64,000 bases of DNA from contig JAITRF010000034.1 of the NCBI GenBank assembly GCA_031288535.1, forward strand, positions 1-64,000, in the 5' to 3' direction. The notes under the pieces were generated by a model. That model did no database searches and was not told the DNA's origin. It saw only the letters and a list, made by a program, of their open reading frames with translations. Shown piece by piece: positions 1 to 9,252 of the stretch. Numbering within the stretch: position 1 is the first letter of the stretch; every line of letters begins with the position of its first letter. A program made the translations under genes and the position numbers. Origin of the DNA: Desulfovibrio sp. GTDB lineage: Bacteria > Desulfobacterota > Desulfovibrionia > Desulfovibrionales > Desulfovibrionaceae.

Positions 1-829
1 GACCCCCAGATTTTCGAACAGGGGCCCGTCAAAGGACGCGGAGTATTCGTGCTTGCGGAACTTGGGCTGCAGATCGGCCGTGCTGGAATTTTCCCTGTCA
101 AGGGACTGGTCCTCGGTAAAGCGCATTTTCGTCCAGAGATCGTTGGTGTGCCGGTACTTGCCCATGACGTGCCATCTGTCCATGCGCGCGTCGCGCAGCT
201 TGGCGTCCACCACGCCGCCAGTGAAACCGCCGTATTCCGCGGAAATGTTTTCCGAATATACCGTGATGGATTCAAGGAGGCTGCGGTCGAGGAAGAGGTT
301 CTGCGCCTCGCCCCGGGGCTGGCCGGTGGCGGCGGCGGCCTCGCCGTGATACAGGCCGCCGGGGTTCATGTTGCTGTTGTTGCTGACCCCGTTCAGGGTG
401 AAGTTGTTCTCGTAGTGCTTGCTGCCCCGGATGGAAATTCGGGGCGGGGCGATTTCACCGCCAAGGGCGCCGCTACGCGAATTCTGATCGAACTGGATGT
501 TGGATTTGCCCCGCAGGGCGTCGGTCACCGTGCCGGTGGCAGAAGGGGCTAGTTTGATGAAGTTCCGGTCGAGCGTCGTGGCGCCGGGATGATCGTCGTC
601 CTCCCGCACCTGCACTTCTTCCAGCCTGTACACCTGGCCTTGTTCCGGGGTATTGGCCGGCTCTTCCGCCGTTTGATGGGGGGGGGGGGGGGGGGGGTGT
701 TTTGTCAGCCACGGCAAAGGCCGGGCACAGGGCGAGAGCCAGTCCCAGAGCTGCCGCCAGAAGGCGCGGCATGCTTTCCCAACGCCGCGCCGCCGCAATG
801 CGCGCCGTCATTGTGATGTGTGTCGCCAT
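1..829 (-). CDS. TonB-dependent receptor, N-terminal part, runs off window; frameshifted at a poly-C20 tract (putative phase-OFF)
   Basis: ATG at 829 with GGAGGG RBS, signal peptide MPRLLAAALGLALALCPAFAVADKT. Minus-strand C20 tract (678-697). In the other frame after the tract: QTAEEPANTPEQGQVYRLEEVQVREDDDHPGATTLDRNFIKLAPSATGTVTDALRGKSNIQFDQN...ITVYSENISAEYGGFTGGVVDAKLRD, typical plug domain. Confidence 0.85.
678..697. repeat. Mononucleotide G20 (coding-strand C20) tract, candidate slipped-strand phase-variation switch
   Basis: 20 consecutive G on + strand, inside the 5' coding region of the TonB-dependent receptor. Confidence 0.9.
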
Positions 830-959
830 TCGGTCCCTCCCGATTTTCATTCGTTGTGCCGCAATTCGGCCTGTCGCCTCGTACATCGGCGGAAAGGGAC
901 CCGGGAGATCCGGACGGCGGCGGCGGGCTGACGGCGCATGATCAACTCCTTCAAGGTTG

Positions 960-2210
960 TCAGGTTCCCCGCGTCCCGGTTTCGCGCCCGAGCGGACCGA
1001 AGGCCAGGGCGGCGATGCAGCCGGGCAGGCCGGTGCAGGCGACAAGAAACAGGGCCGCGAGATCAAGCCTGCGCGCCCTGCGGCAGCAGGCGTAGAACAG
1101 ACCCAGAGCGCAGACGACGCCCAGCGCGGCGAAACCGGGATTCGGGGCAAAACGCAGGTCAAAGAACTGGCTCAACACGAACGGGGTGAGCAGGGACAGG
1201 CCCTTGTCCAAAAGTTCGGACCGGGCCCGGACGGCTTCCGGCAACAAGGCGCTGTACCGGCGCAGGGGACGGAAGTCCCGATCCAGCGCGGCATAGCGCA
1301 CCGGCGCGGCAACGCCGGACAAATCGTGTTCAATCATGGTCCGGTACAGGGCCGTGGAACGCAGACTGAGCGTGTTGACGCGCGGATCCCAACTTTCAGA
1401 CGGCAGCCTGAGCAGGCGGTCGCCGTACATAAGCAGATACGGCCCCGCCCCGGCCGCAAGCGCGGCGTAAAAGCCCCGGCTTTCGTGTTCCTCGACAATA
1501 AGGGCCAGCGTATCCCGCGGCGCGACGAGGCCGGTGGCGCGGCACACGGGTTCGCCACGCGCCATCTGCAGTTGAAATATCCCGCCATTGCCGTCAATGA
1601 AGACCAGCCCCTCGTCAAAGGGCTTGTAGATCGAGGGATTGCTTGCGGCCAGGCGCAGGGGAAATACCGCCCCGGCCCGTTTTATTTCGGCTGTGAAGCG
1701 GACGGATTTTTCCCCGTTCAGACTCCCGTCGGCGCAACGCAGAAAGCTGATCCCGTCTGCCCCGACGACCAGCACGTCGTCGGGCAGTTCGAGCGATACT
1801 CCTTCAGGGACGGATTCAAACAGCGCATGCACAGGAAATTTCCGCCCGAAAATCTCGCGCGGGGTCAGGCTGCTGAAGTAGCGCAAATTCTTTTCCGCCT
1901 CTTCAAAGGAAAAAACGCGCCCGTCAAGCGTAATGGGGAAGCCGCCCCATTTGCGGACGTTGCCCGGAAAAACCAGCGGCATAAGCCGCTGTGCTTCGCG
2001 CGTGGGGAGTAAACGGCCGTCCTCGTCCCGAAAGCGTATGCCCTTGGGACCCATTTCCCAGATCATGAAGCGGCGCGTAAGCGGGCTGTATTCGCCGCTC
2101 AACTGGAAACGATCCGCCCGCGTGGCCCGGCCGTAGACATAGGGGATGAACCAGACCAGCACGAGGACGCAGATCAGCATGGCGGCAAAGCGCGGCGTAT
2201 GGATGCTCAC
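960..2210 (-). CDS. Membrane-anchored protein of an ABC-2 type locus (DUF4857-like)
   Basis: GTG start at 2210 overlapping the upstream stop (GTGA); N-terminal TM (FAAMLICVLVLVWFIPYVYG) and C-terminal TM pair; family name is from memory. Confidence 0.6.
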   Translation of the reverse strand: MSIHTPRFAAMLICVLVLVWFIPYVYGRATRADRFQLSGEYSPLTRRFMIWEMGPKGIRFRDEDGRLLPTREAQRLMPLVFPGNVRKWGGFPITLDGRVFSFEEAEKNLRYFSSLTPREIFGRKFPVHALFESVPEGVSLELPDDVLVVGADGISFLRCADGSLNGEKSVRFTAEIKRAGAVFPLRLAASNPSIYKPFDEGLVFIDGNGGIFQLQMARGEPVCRATGLVAPRDTLALIVEEHESRGFYAALAAGAGPYLLMYGDRLLRLPSESWDPRVNTLSLRSTALYRTMIEHDLSGVAAPVRYAALDRDFRPLRRYSALLPEAVRARSELLDKGLSLLTPFVLSQFFDLRFAPNPGFAALGVVCALGLFYACCRRARRLDLAALFLVACTGLPGCIAALAFGPLGRETGTRGT

Positions 2211-2899
2211 CTTTGTCCCTCCTTGACGCGCAGGGCCGCGGATTCGAGCGCCAGGGGCCAGAGCAGGCAGGCCAGGACATACGGCCACATGTTGCCGCCC
2301 AGCGGAGAATAGCCATTGCCGGCCGTCAGCAGGGTGACATAGCCAAAGCCGAGCAGGCCGAACAGAATTGCGCGCGCCGGACGCGGCTCGGCCAGCACGG
2401 CGGCCGTGGAGCAATAGGAGGCAAAACCGGCCAAACCCCAAGGCGGCAGGGTGCCGAGCATGGGCAGGGCCAGTTCGCGGGGAAAGCCCATGCGCGCGAA
2501 GACCAGGGCCAGACCACCGACGGCGGCGCAAAGCAGCGCAAGATTGAGCAGCAGGCCGTAACCGACCGCCGTGTACATGGAAACCCGGTAGGACACCGGC
2601 AGGTGGAACATAAGACGCAGCCTGCGGCCCGAGCATTCCGGCACGAACTGCAAGGCCGCGAAAAACATTCCGGCGGCGGCCAAAACCCACGACAAGCGGC
2701 TGAAATGCACGGTCTGCTTGACGATAAGCTCATACCACAAAGCCGGCGCGCCGTGCATGGCTACAAAGCCCTTATACATCAGGCTGACGTCGCACAACGC
2801 GGCCGCAAGCGCCGCAAAGGGGATCCAGAACAGCAGGCGGACCTTGATCCATTCCTTCATGCACGCCGCCCGCAGAATGCTCCGTATATCGCCGCCCAT
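2207..2899 (-). CDS. ABC transporter permease-like multi-TM membrane protein
   Basis: Multiple hydrophobic helices; directly after ATPase gene and overlapping next gene. Confidence 0.65.
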   Translation of the reverse strand: MGGDIRSILRAACMKEWIKVRLLFWIPFAALAAALCDVSLMYKGFVAMHGAPALWYELIVKQTVHFSRLSWVLAAAGMFFAALQFVPECSGRRLRLMFHLPVSYRVSMYTAVGYGLLLNLALLCAAVGGLALVFARMGFPRELALPMLGTLPPWGLAGFASYCSTAAVLAEPRPARAILFGLLGFGYVTLLTAGNGYSPLGGNMWPYVLACLLWPLALESAALRVKEGQR

Positions 2900-2900
2900 A

Positions 2901-3818
2901 TCAGTACCTGCCGGTAAGACCGATGAACGCGTCTTCAAAACTCAGGGGCTGCTGCGCAAGCTGGTCCAGAGCCTCGGTTTCAAGCCCCAGACCCGCAAGG
3001 TGGCCGCGCATGGCGTCGAGCGGCGCGAACCCGTACACGGCGACGTCGCGCCTGCCGGCCTCAATACTATGCACCGGGCCTCCCCGGGTCTGCGTCGGCG
3101 CAAGCTCCCGAAGGCGCGGCTCATAACGCGCCGGCAGTGTGTACCCGAAAAATCCCGCCATAAAGCTGTCTCTGGTTCCGCTGACGATAATTTCGCCCTC
3201 ATGGATGATCAGCACGTCGTCGAGAAAAGAATCCAGTTCCTGAACGATGTGCGAGGTCAACAGCACGGTCGTGCCCCGCACGTCCACATATTCGCGCAGA
3301 AATTCCAGGAACAGGCGGCGGTAGCCGACGTCAAGCCCCATGGAATAATCGTCCAGAATCATCAGTTCGGGGCATTGGGCGAGGATCAGCCCCAGAATTA
3401 CCTGCGAACGCTGCCCGCAGGACAGGCGCGACACCTTGCGGCTGTGAGGAACGTCCACAAGACGGTTGACGAGATCGTAGTAAAGATCGCGATCCCAGGC
3501 CGGGTAAAAGGCCGCGTGGTAGCGCTCGATCTCCGCGATAGTCATGAAATCGTACTGCACGAAGCCTTCATGGAGCAGACCTATCCGGCGCCGCTCCAGG
3601 GGGGGAATGGCGTGGCCGGGGTGGCCGAGTATCGAACACGCGCCCGCATCCGGCCGCAAAAAACCCATCAGTATGTTGATGGTCGTGCTTTTGCCCGCCC
3701 CGTTTTTACCGAGCAGGCCGACAATGCCCCCCTGCTCCACCGTAAAGCTAACTCCGTGCAGCACTTCTCTGCCTCCATAGGCGAACCGCAGACCCTCGCA
3801 GGCGATCAGCGCGATCAT
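2901..3818 (-). CDS. ABC transporter ATP-binding protein
   Basis: Walker A GLLGKNGAGKST, signature LSCGQ, Walker B LMILDDYSMGLD, H-loop LLTSHIVQEL. Confidence 0.92.
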   Translation of the reverse strand: MIALIACEGLRFAYGGREVLHGVSFTVEQGGIVGLLGKNGAGKSTTINILMGFLRPDAGACSILGHPGHAIPPLERRRIGLLHEGFVQYDFMTIAEIERYHAAFYPAWDRDLYYDLVNRLVDVPHSRKVSRLSCGQRSQVILGLILAQCPELMILDDYSMGLDVGYRRLFLEFLREYVDVRGTTVLLTSHIVQELDSFLDDVLIIHEGEIIVSGTRDSFMAGFFGYTLPARYEPRLRELAPTQTRGGPVHSIEAGRRDVAVYGFAPLDAMRGHLAGLGLETEALDQLAQQPLSFEDAFIGLTGRY

Positions 3819-6703
3819 GGCCCTTTTCCTTCGGAAGGGGGCGGGGCGTCGGCCGTTACGATCAGGCAGGAGAAGGGGGCCTCGGCAAAGATGGCGCGCG
3901 CCTCGGCCGACACCGCTTCGGGGGGGATAGAAGCGACCAGGTCGGCGAATTCATTATTCCATTGCGGGTAGGGACGGCCGTACAACAGTTCGTCGCTCAC
4001 CATGCGGTGCCAGACTTGCGTCTTTTTCCGGTTGGTGGACCAGGCGGTCAGCATGGGTTTACGCGCCAGGTCGAGTTCTTCTCCGCCCACTCCCTGTTCG
4101 GCAAGCGCCCCGGCAACGGAGCGGGCCGCCTCCAGGACTTGGCCGCTGTTCGCGGGAGTGGCGGAAATTTCGAACTGCAGCAGACCGAAATCCTCGTCGT
4201 CCACAAAATTCCAGTAGAACGCGGAAGGACTGTAGGATGCGCCGAGTTCTTCGCGCAACCGCGCGCGCAGCCGATCCCGAAGAACGAGAGCCACAAACCG
4301 GCGGGTCGCGAGCAGGGACCGATTTTTCTCATCCCCGAGCGGGCGGAACCAGGCCATACGCACCACGGTTTTGGCGACGGGGTCGTCCACCACGCGCACA
4401 TGCCGTTCGGTTTCGGGAAAAGAGGGCGGCGCGGCCAGACGCGGCCCGAGGGCGGCGGGCGCCGGCGCGGCGCCGAAAAGTCCGGCCGCCAGGGCCAAAG
4501 CCGCCTCCGGTTCAAAATCGCCGCTGATAAGCAGATGCGCGGGACCGCCTCTTCTGGTTTCCCTGACGCTGGCGACAATTTCCGCCAGACCGACGCCCCT
4601 GGCGTCCGTTTCTTCCAAAGCGGCGAAGCGTTTTGCCGGGCCGAAAAAATATCTCCGCCATTCCGCCCTGTCCACGCCGTCCACAGTGTGGAAACGCCGG
4701 CGGCTGTTCAGGGCCAGGCTTTGCAATACCCTGTTCCGGGCGATTTCCGTAGGCGCAGGATCCGTGTACTGCGTCCAGACGGCCTGGAGCATGAGCTCCA
4801 GATGTTCGCTGCCTCCGGAAGCGGCAATGGACGAAGACTGCGCGCCGTAGTCCTCGACTACTTTGATGCCGCGCCCCTGTAGCAGGAAATCCGTGTCCGC
4901 CCTGGTCAACGCCCCGATTCCCCCCTGCCCGAGCACTGCGGTCGTCATGCGGGCGAGCGGCACCGCGGCATCGGGCAGGGCCAGAAACCCGTTGCCGAAG
5001 AACAGACTGGCCATGACCGTATTTTTTTCGTACCGGATCGGGAGCAGATGGATGCGCAGGCCGTTTTCCAGAACCGCCGTGCGCAGCGTCGGGGCGTCCT
5101 CCCCCAGAGAACGGGTCCGCAATTCCGGCAACCGCGCGGGAGGCGGCGGCAATTCAAGATAGGGGAAAGGCCGGGCGCCGGCTTCGCCGGTAGCGATGGA
5201 CAGGGTATCGGCCGTTTTCCACGCTTCCAGGATATCCTGTTCCGCGTTCGGGAGTTCCAGATTGCCGCTGAGGTGGATGGTCCGGTTTTCAGGAGCGAAG
5301 GCGGAGCGCAGGGCCGCGTTGACCTGATCCGGAGTGATGGCCGGGGCCATTGCGGCGAAATTTTCCCGATCGTTTTCCTCGGTAGTGAACACCTTGTCCT
5401 GATTGGCGGCGGCGACGAACATGCCGGCGATTTCGCCGCTGGAGAGGCCGGCGCGTTTGCCGGCGGCGCGCTCGAGGCTCTGCCCGAGCAGGCGCTTGGC
5501 CTGCTCCACTTCCCTCTGCGAAAATCCCCGCGCCAGCGCGCCTTGCATTTCTTCGGCCAGCGCCCGCAACGCCGTCTTCCAGTTCGACGCCTCCGTAACG
5601 GCGCCCATGCTCACGACAGGCATCAGGCTGTCGCGGGAACGATCCCGGAAATGCGCGGCGTTCCATATCCCCGGCTGCCGCTCTTCGCGCATTTTCAGGC
5701 GTTGGCGCAGGCACAGGGCCGCGACGTCGCCGGTGAAAGCGGCCCGGAGATCCTCTGAGGTGTTGCGTTGATGCCGGCGCGGGTGCAGGACCAGCACGGA
5801 AATATGGACCCCGGTGATGTTCCGGGTATGCAAAACGGCGCGCAATGGAGGCGTTTCCGGCGTGCCCAGGGACGTTATTTCCGGCGCGGGACGCTTTGCG
5901 CGCATATCCGAGAAAGCCTGCTCAATCATGGGTTCGATCCCGCCGGGATCGACTTCGCCGACGGCCACCAGCATCATCCGCTCCGGCGTGTACCACCTGT
6001 GGTAGAAATTGAGGAGTTTTTCCCGGTTGGCGCTACGAACGCAGGCCTCGGTGCCGATCGTCTCGTGAACGAAGGCCGTGCCCGCAAAGACGGTCTGCCG
6101 GTACCGTACCCCCGCCCTGGCTTCTTCGCTGTCTCTGGCGTTCTTTTCCGCGAGGATGACGCCCACTTCGTCCCGGACCTCTTTTTCATCCATGGTCATG
6201 CCGTCTGCAAAGTCGCGCAGGATGTCCAGACCCATGCGCAGAGACCCGGAATCGGCCGAAGCCAGATTGAGCTTGTACACTGTTTCCGCAAACGAGGTAT
6301 GGGCATTGGTGTCGCCGCCGAAACTCATGCCGTTCTTCTGGAAGAAAGGAATCAGCGATCCGGGGGGGAAACGCCGTGTACCGTTGAAGGCCATGTGTTC
6401 GACAAAATGCGCGTACCCCCGCTCCTCGTCGGTTTCCATCAGTGAACCGGCCTGGACGTTGAGATACAGGCTGACGCGTCCAGACGGCACGGCGTTGGGA
6501 ATGACGGCGTAGCGCATGCCGTTCGTGAGCCGGCCGAACCGGACCGCCGGATCCGGCGCGAGATCGCTGCCTTCATGCGCCCATGGCCCGCCGTACCAGG
6601 AAAGTTCCGCGGCCTGCCCCCGCGCTTGGGCGAAGAGCAGCAGGTACGGCAGCAAAACAAGCGCGGCGAGGCGGCGCGACAGCAGAGTCAATGTCGGGAT
6701 CAT
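3815..6703 (-). CDS. M16 (pitrilysin) family zinc metallopeptidase, secreted
   Basis: HFVEHMAFNGT inverted zinc motif (HxxEH); two-half M16 architecture, 962 aa; N-terminal signal-like sequence. Confidence 0.93.
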   Translation of the reverse strand: MIPTLTLLSRRLAALVLLPYLLLFAQARGQAAELSWYGGPWAHEGSDLAPDPAVRFGRLTNGMRYAVIPNAVPSGRVSLYLNVQAGSLMETDEERGYAHFVEHMAFNGTRRFPPGSLIPFFQKNGMSFGGDTNAHTSFAETVYKLNLASADSGSLRMGLDILRDFADGMTMDEKEVRDEVGVILAEKNARDSEEARAGVRYRQTVFAGTAFVHETIGTEACVRSANREKLLNFYHRWYTPERMMLVAVGEVDPGGIEPMIEQAFSDMRAKRPAPEITSLGTPETPPLRAVLHTRNITGVHISVLVLHPRRHQRNTSEDLRAAFTGDVAALCLRQRLKMREERQPGIWNAAHFRDRSRDSLMPVVSMGAVTEASNWKTALRALAEEMQGALARGFSQREVEQAKRLLGQSLERAAGKRAGLSSGEIAGMFVAAANQDKVFTTEENDRENFAAMAPAITPDQVNAALRSAFAPENRTIHLSGNLELPNAEQDILEAWKTADTLSIATGEAGARPFPYLELPPPPARLPELRTRSLGEDAPTLRTAVLENGLRIHLLPIRYEKNTVMASLFFGNGFLALPDAAVPLARMTTAVLGQGGIGALTRADTDFLLQGRGIKVVEDYGAQSSSIAASGGSEHLELMLQAVWTQYTDPAPTEIARNRVLQSLALNSRRRFHTVDGVDRAEWRRYFFGPAKRFAALEETDARGVGLAEIVASVRETRRGGPAHLLISGDFEPEAALALAAGLFGAAPAPAALGPRLAAPPSFPETERHVRVVDDPVAKTVVRMAWFRPLGDEKNRSLLATRRFVALVLRDRLRARLREELGASYSPSAFYWNFVDDEDFGLLQFEISATPANSGQVLEAARSVAGALAEQGVGGEELDLARKPMLTAWSTNRKKTQVWHRMVSDELLYGRPYPQWNNEFADLVASIPPEAVSAEARAIFAEAPFSCLIVTADAPPPSEGKGP

Positions 6704-6736
6704 GGCTCTCTCAAGTGAAATTATTGAATAAAATAT

Positions 6737-6751
6737 TGATTATGACTATCA
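6737..6751. promoter_or_regulatory. Putative Fur box upstream of the M16-ABC-TonB operon
   Basis: TGATTATGACTATCA matches 12 of 14 specified positions of TGATAATnATTATCA. Confidence 0.5.
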
Positions 6752-7020
6752 AGTTCAAAATAGTTGAAATTTTTCCGGCTGTCAAGCGTCTCTGCGCAAA
6801 GCCGAGGCATCCAGAGCAATTTCACTTTGAGATTATGCTTGTGCTGGTGGCGGCCCGTTACGCCACATGTCAGGCAAGAGGCGGGGACGCAGAGATAGTG
6901 ATCGAGGCCGTATTGCCGCGCCACCGTGTCGATGTATCCGAGATCGGCTTCCGGCAACGGGACGTTCACGCGCACACGCTTGCTGCGCGGCGCCACCGTA
7001 ACAAAACTGGGGAAAATTTA

Positions 7021-7279
7021 AGGAAGGAAGGACTGATTTATTTTTGAGATATCTTTGCTCTCTGTAGTCAAAATAAATATTTAAACGAGTTACTGTCGAG
7101 GGGGTCCGGGGGAAATCATTATCGCTGCCGTCGTCATCCGTACGGCTCGAAGTTTGGACGGAATTACGCCAAAAACAGACACCCACGGCTGTCGTCATCC
7201 GTCCGGCTCGAATACTTGCCTACGGCTGACGCTCCTCCGGCGGGGTTTGGGGCGGAGCCCCAATTAATCAGCTCTTCCT
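7021..7279 (+). repeat. Dispersed ~200-260 bp non-coding repeat, copy A (with internal 61-bp-offset duplication)
   Basis: Inverted near-identical copy at 27243-27440; shared blocks CTGATTTATTTTTGAGAT, ATTATCGCTGCCGTCGTCATCCGTACGGCTCGAAG, CTTGCCTACGGCTGACGCT. Confidence 0.85.
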
Positions 7280-7286
7280 TAATGAA

Positions 7287-8420
7287 TTATCCGCCCTGTT
7301 TGCCCGAACCGAAGCCGAGGCGGCCGCGCAATATCTCCTGAAATTCATCAGCATAGATATCCAGCATTACCGCCACAAGCCCGAGGATCATCGGCCCGTA
7401 GAGCAGTCCGAACACCCCGAAAACATTGATCCCGCCCAAGATGGACATGAAGATGAAAATTACCGGCAACTTGGCCCCTCCGCGCAAAAGCACGGGACGC
7501 AAAATGCTGTCGATGCTCGTGACCAGTATGCCGCACCACAGGGCAAGAAAAAGGGCGCTCTTCCATTCCCCCATGATCAATAGCACGATGACCGCCGGTC
7601 CCCACACCAAACCGGTGCCGACGACTGGCACGAAGGCGGCGAAAACCATGACCGCGCCCCAGAAAAGGGCGGGAATGCCCACGAAGGCGAACCCCATCCC
7701 CCCGGCCACCCCCTGCAGGACGGCCACGGAAAACCCGCCCACCAGGACCGAGCGCGATATCTTGCGCAGACTCTCCATGACCACCTCGGTCTGGGCGGAC
7801 TTCAAAGGGAGAAGATAGGCCATGCGCCGGACCAGGGCCTCTCCGTCAATGAACAAAAAAAACATGATCAGCAGCACCAGCAGCAGATTCCCGAAAAACA
7901 ACAGCGTGTTGCCGACCAGGGACGTGGCGTGGCGCAGGAGGAACTGACCCGCCTGGCTGGACAGGCTGGTGAGGTTCTGCCTTATGTCCTCGGCGGTGAT
8001 GGTGAATTCCGGGACATACTCCTGCACGCGCAGCAGAAACGGCTCGATATGCGTTTTCAGGACTTCGCTCCAGTGCGCCCCGCCCAGCCATTGGTTCATG
8101 GCGCCGATGCTGCTCTTGGCCTGGGGGACAAACCCGGCCACAAACAGCCAGACCAGGGCGGCGATCAGCAGGGTTATGCAGGACAGCACGATCAGGGCCG
8201 CCGGGATCCGCCTGCCCCGGGTCAGCGCGAGACAGCGGCGGTAGATGGGAAAACTGATGGCCGTAAACACGCAGGCCAGGATGATGCTGTGCAGAAACGG
8301 CCGCATCAGGCAAAAGAGAAGATAGAAGGAAAACAAAAGAAGGACGAGGAAAAAGCGGAAAAAAATATTGTTCCCCTCCGGGGGCATGCCCTGGCCGGAA
8401 AGGGGCGCGCCCGGACTCAC
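7287..8420 (-). CDS. AI-2E/PerM (UPF0118) family membrane transporter
   Basis: GTG start overlapping mazG stop; multi-TM sequence typical of family. Confidence 0.85.
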   Translation of the reverse strand: MSPGAPLSGQGMPPEGNNIFFRFFLVLLLFSFYLLFCLMRPFLHSIILACVFTAISFPIYRRCLALTRGRRIPAALIVLSCITLLIAALVWLFVAGFVPQAKSSIGAMNQWLGGAHWSEVLKTHIEPFLLRVQEYVPEFTITAEDIRQNLTSLSSQAGQFLLRHATSLVGNTLLFFGNLLLVLLIMFFLFIDGEALVRRMAYLLPLKSAQTEVVMESLRKISRSVLVGGFSVAVLQGVAGGMGFAFVGIPALFWGAVMVFAAFVPVVGTGLVWGPAVIVLLIMGEWKSALFLALWCGILVTSIDSILRPVLLRGGAKLPVIFIFMSILGGINVFGVFGLLYGPMILGLVAVMLDIYADEFQEILRGRLGFGSGKQGG

Positions 8421-9226
8421 CTCCCCTCCCCGTTTTTCTCGCCGCTCTTGGCCAGATCCCAGAGGGCGTTTTTTTCCTCCATGCCGAGTTCCGCGAATTC
8501 CCGCCCATTTTTGCCGGCAGCTTGCTCCATGAGGGAAAAACGCCTGAGAAAACGTTGCGCGGAAGCGTCCAGGGCGGCGCTCGCCTTGATCCCCTTGCGT
8601 CTGCCCAGTTCCACCAGGGTAAAAATAACGTCCCCAAGCTCACGCTCCTGAGCGGCTTTATCCTCCGAAGCAAAAGCGTCCAGAAGCTCCAGCCACTCGG
8701 CCTCGACCTGCTGCTCCACGTCGGAATCGCTCTCCCAGGTGAACCCGGCCCCGGCCGCCTTGGAGTGGATGCGATAGGCCTTGAGCAGGGGAGGAAGGCT
8801 TTCCGGAAGACCGGCGAACACCCCGGCCGGTTTTTCACGATCCCCGGCCTTTTCGGAACGCTTTATCTCCTCCCAGGCCGCGAGCAGTTCTTCCCGCGAC
8901 CCGAACGCGGCATCGGAAAAGACATGGGGGTGGCGGCGGATCATTTTGAGCCTGCTGCCCTCCAGCACCTCGGAGAGGCCGAATTCGCCCTTCTCTTCAT
9001 AGAGGGCGCTGATAAAGAGGAGCAAAAAGAACACGTCGCCCAGCTCGTCCGCCGCCGCCGCGCTTTCTCCGCGCCTGATCGCCGCCGCAAGCTCGTGGGC
9101 TTCCTCGATAACGTATTCGCACAGGCTCTCCGGGCTCTGTTCCCGATCCCAGGGGCAGCCCTCCGGAGATAAAAGCTTGTCTATAACATCCCGCAATGCG
9201 GATAATTTTTCAACAGCGGCGTTCAC
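8417..9226 (-). CDS. mazG: Nucleoside triphosphate pyrophosphohydrolase MazG
   Basis: CPWDREQSPESLCEYVIEEAHELAAAI and ELGDVFFLLLF motifs. Confidence 0.93.
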   Translation of the reverse strand: MNAAVEKLSALRDVIDKLLSPEGCPWDREQSPESLCEYVIEEAHELAAAIRRGESAAAADELGDVFFLLLFISALYEEKGEFGLSEVLEGSRLKMIRRHPHVFSDAAFGSREELLAAWEEIKRSEKAGDREKPAGVFAGLPESLPPLLKAYRIHSKAAGAGFTWESDSDVEQQVEAEWLELLDAFASEDKAAQERELGDVIFTLVELGRRKGIKASAALDASAQRFLRRFSLMEQAAGKNGREFAELGMEEKNALWDLAKSGEKNGEGR

Positions 9227-9252
9227 GGCATGTCACCCCGGGCGGGAAGCGG

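Noticed and set aside
957-2012. 351-aa plus-strand ORF
   Set aside because: Antisense to the DUF4857-like gene, which is translationally coupled to its neighbour.
2718-3971. 417-aa plus-strand ORF
   Set aside because: Antisense to ABC ATPase and end of M16 gene; no motif.
6721-7198. Two small minus-strand ORFs (91 and 121 aa) upstream of the M16 gene
   Set aside because: They overlap each other, the Fur-like site and the dispersed repeat, and lack a clear RBS; possibly a decayed gene remnant but not supportable as CDS.
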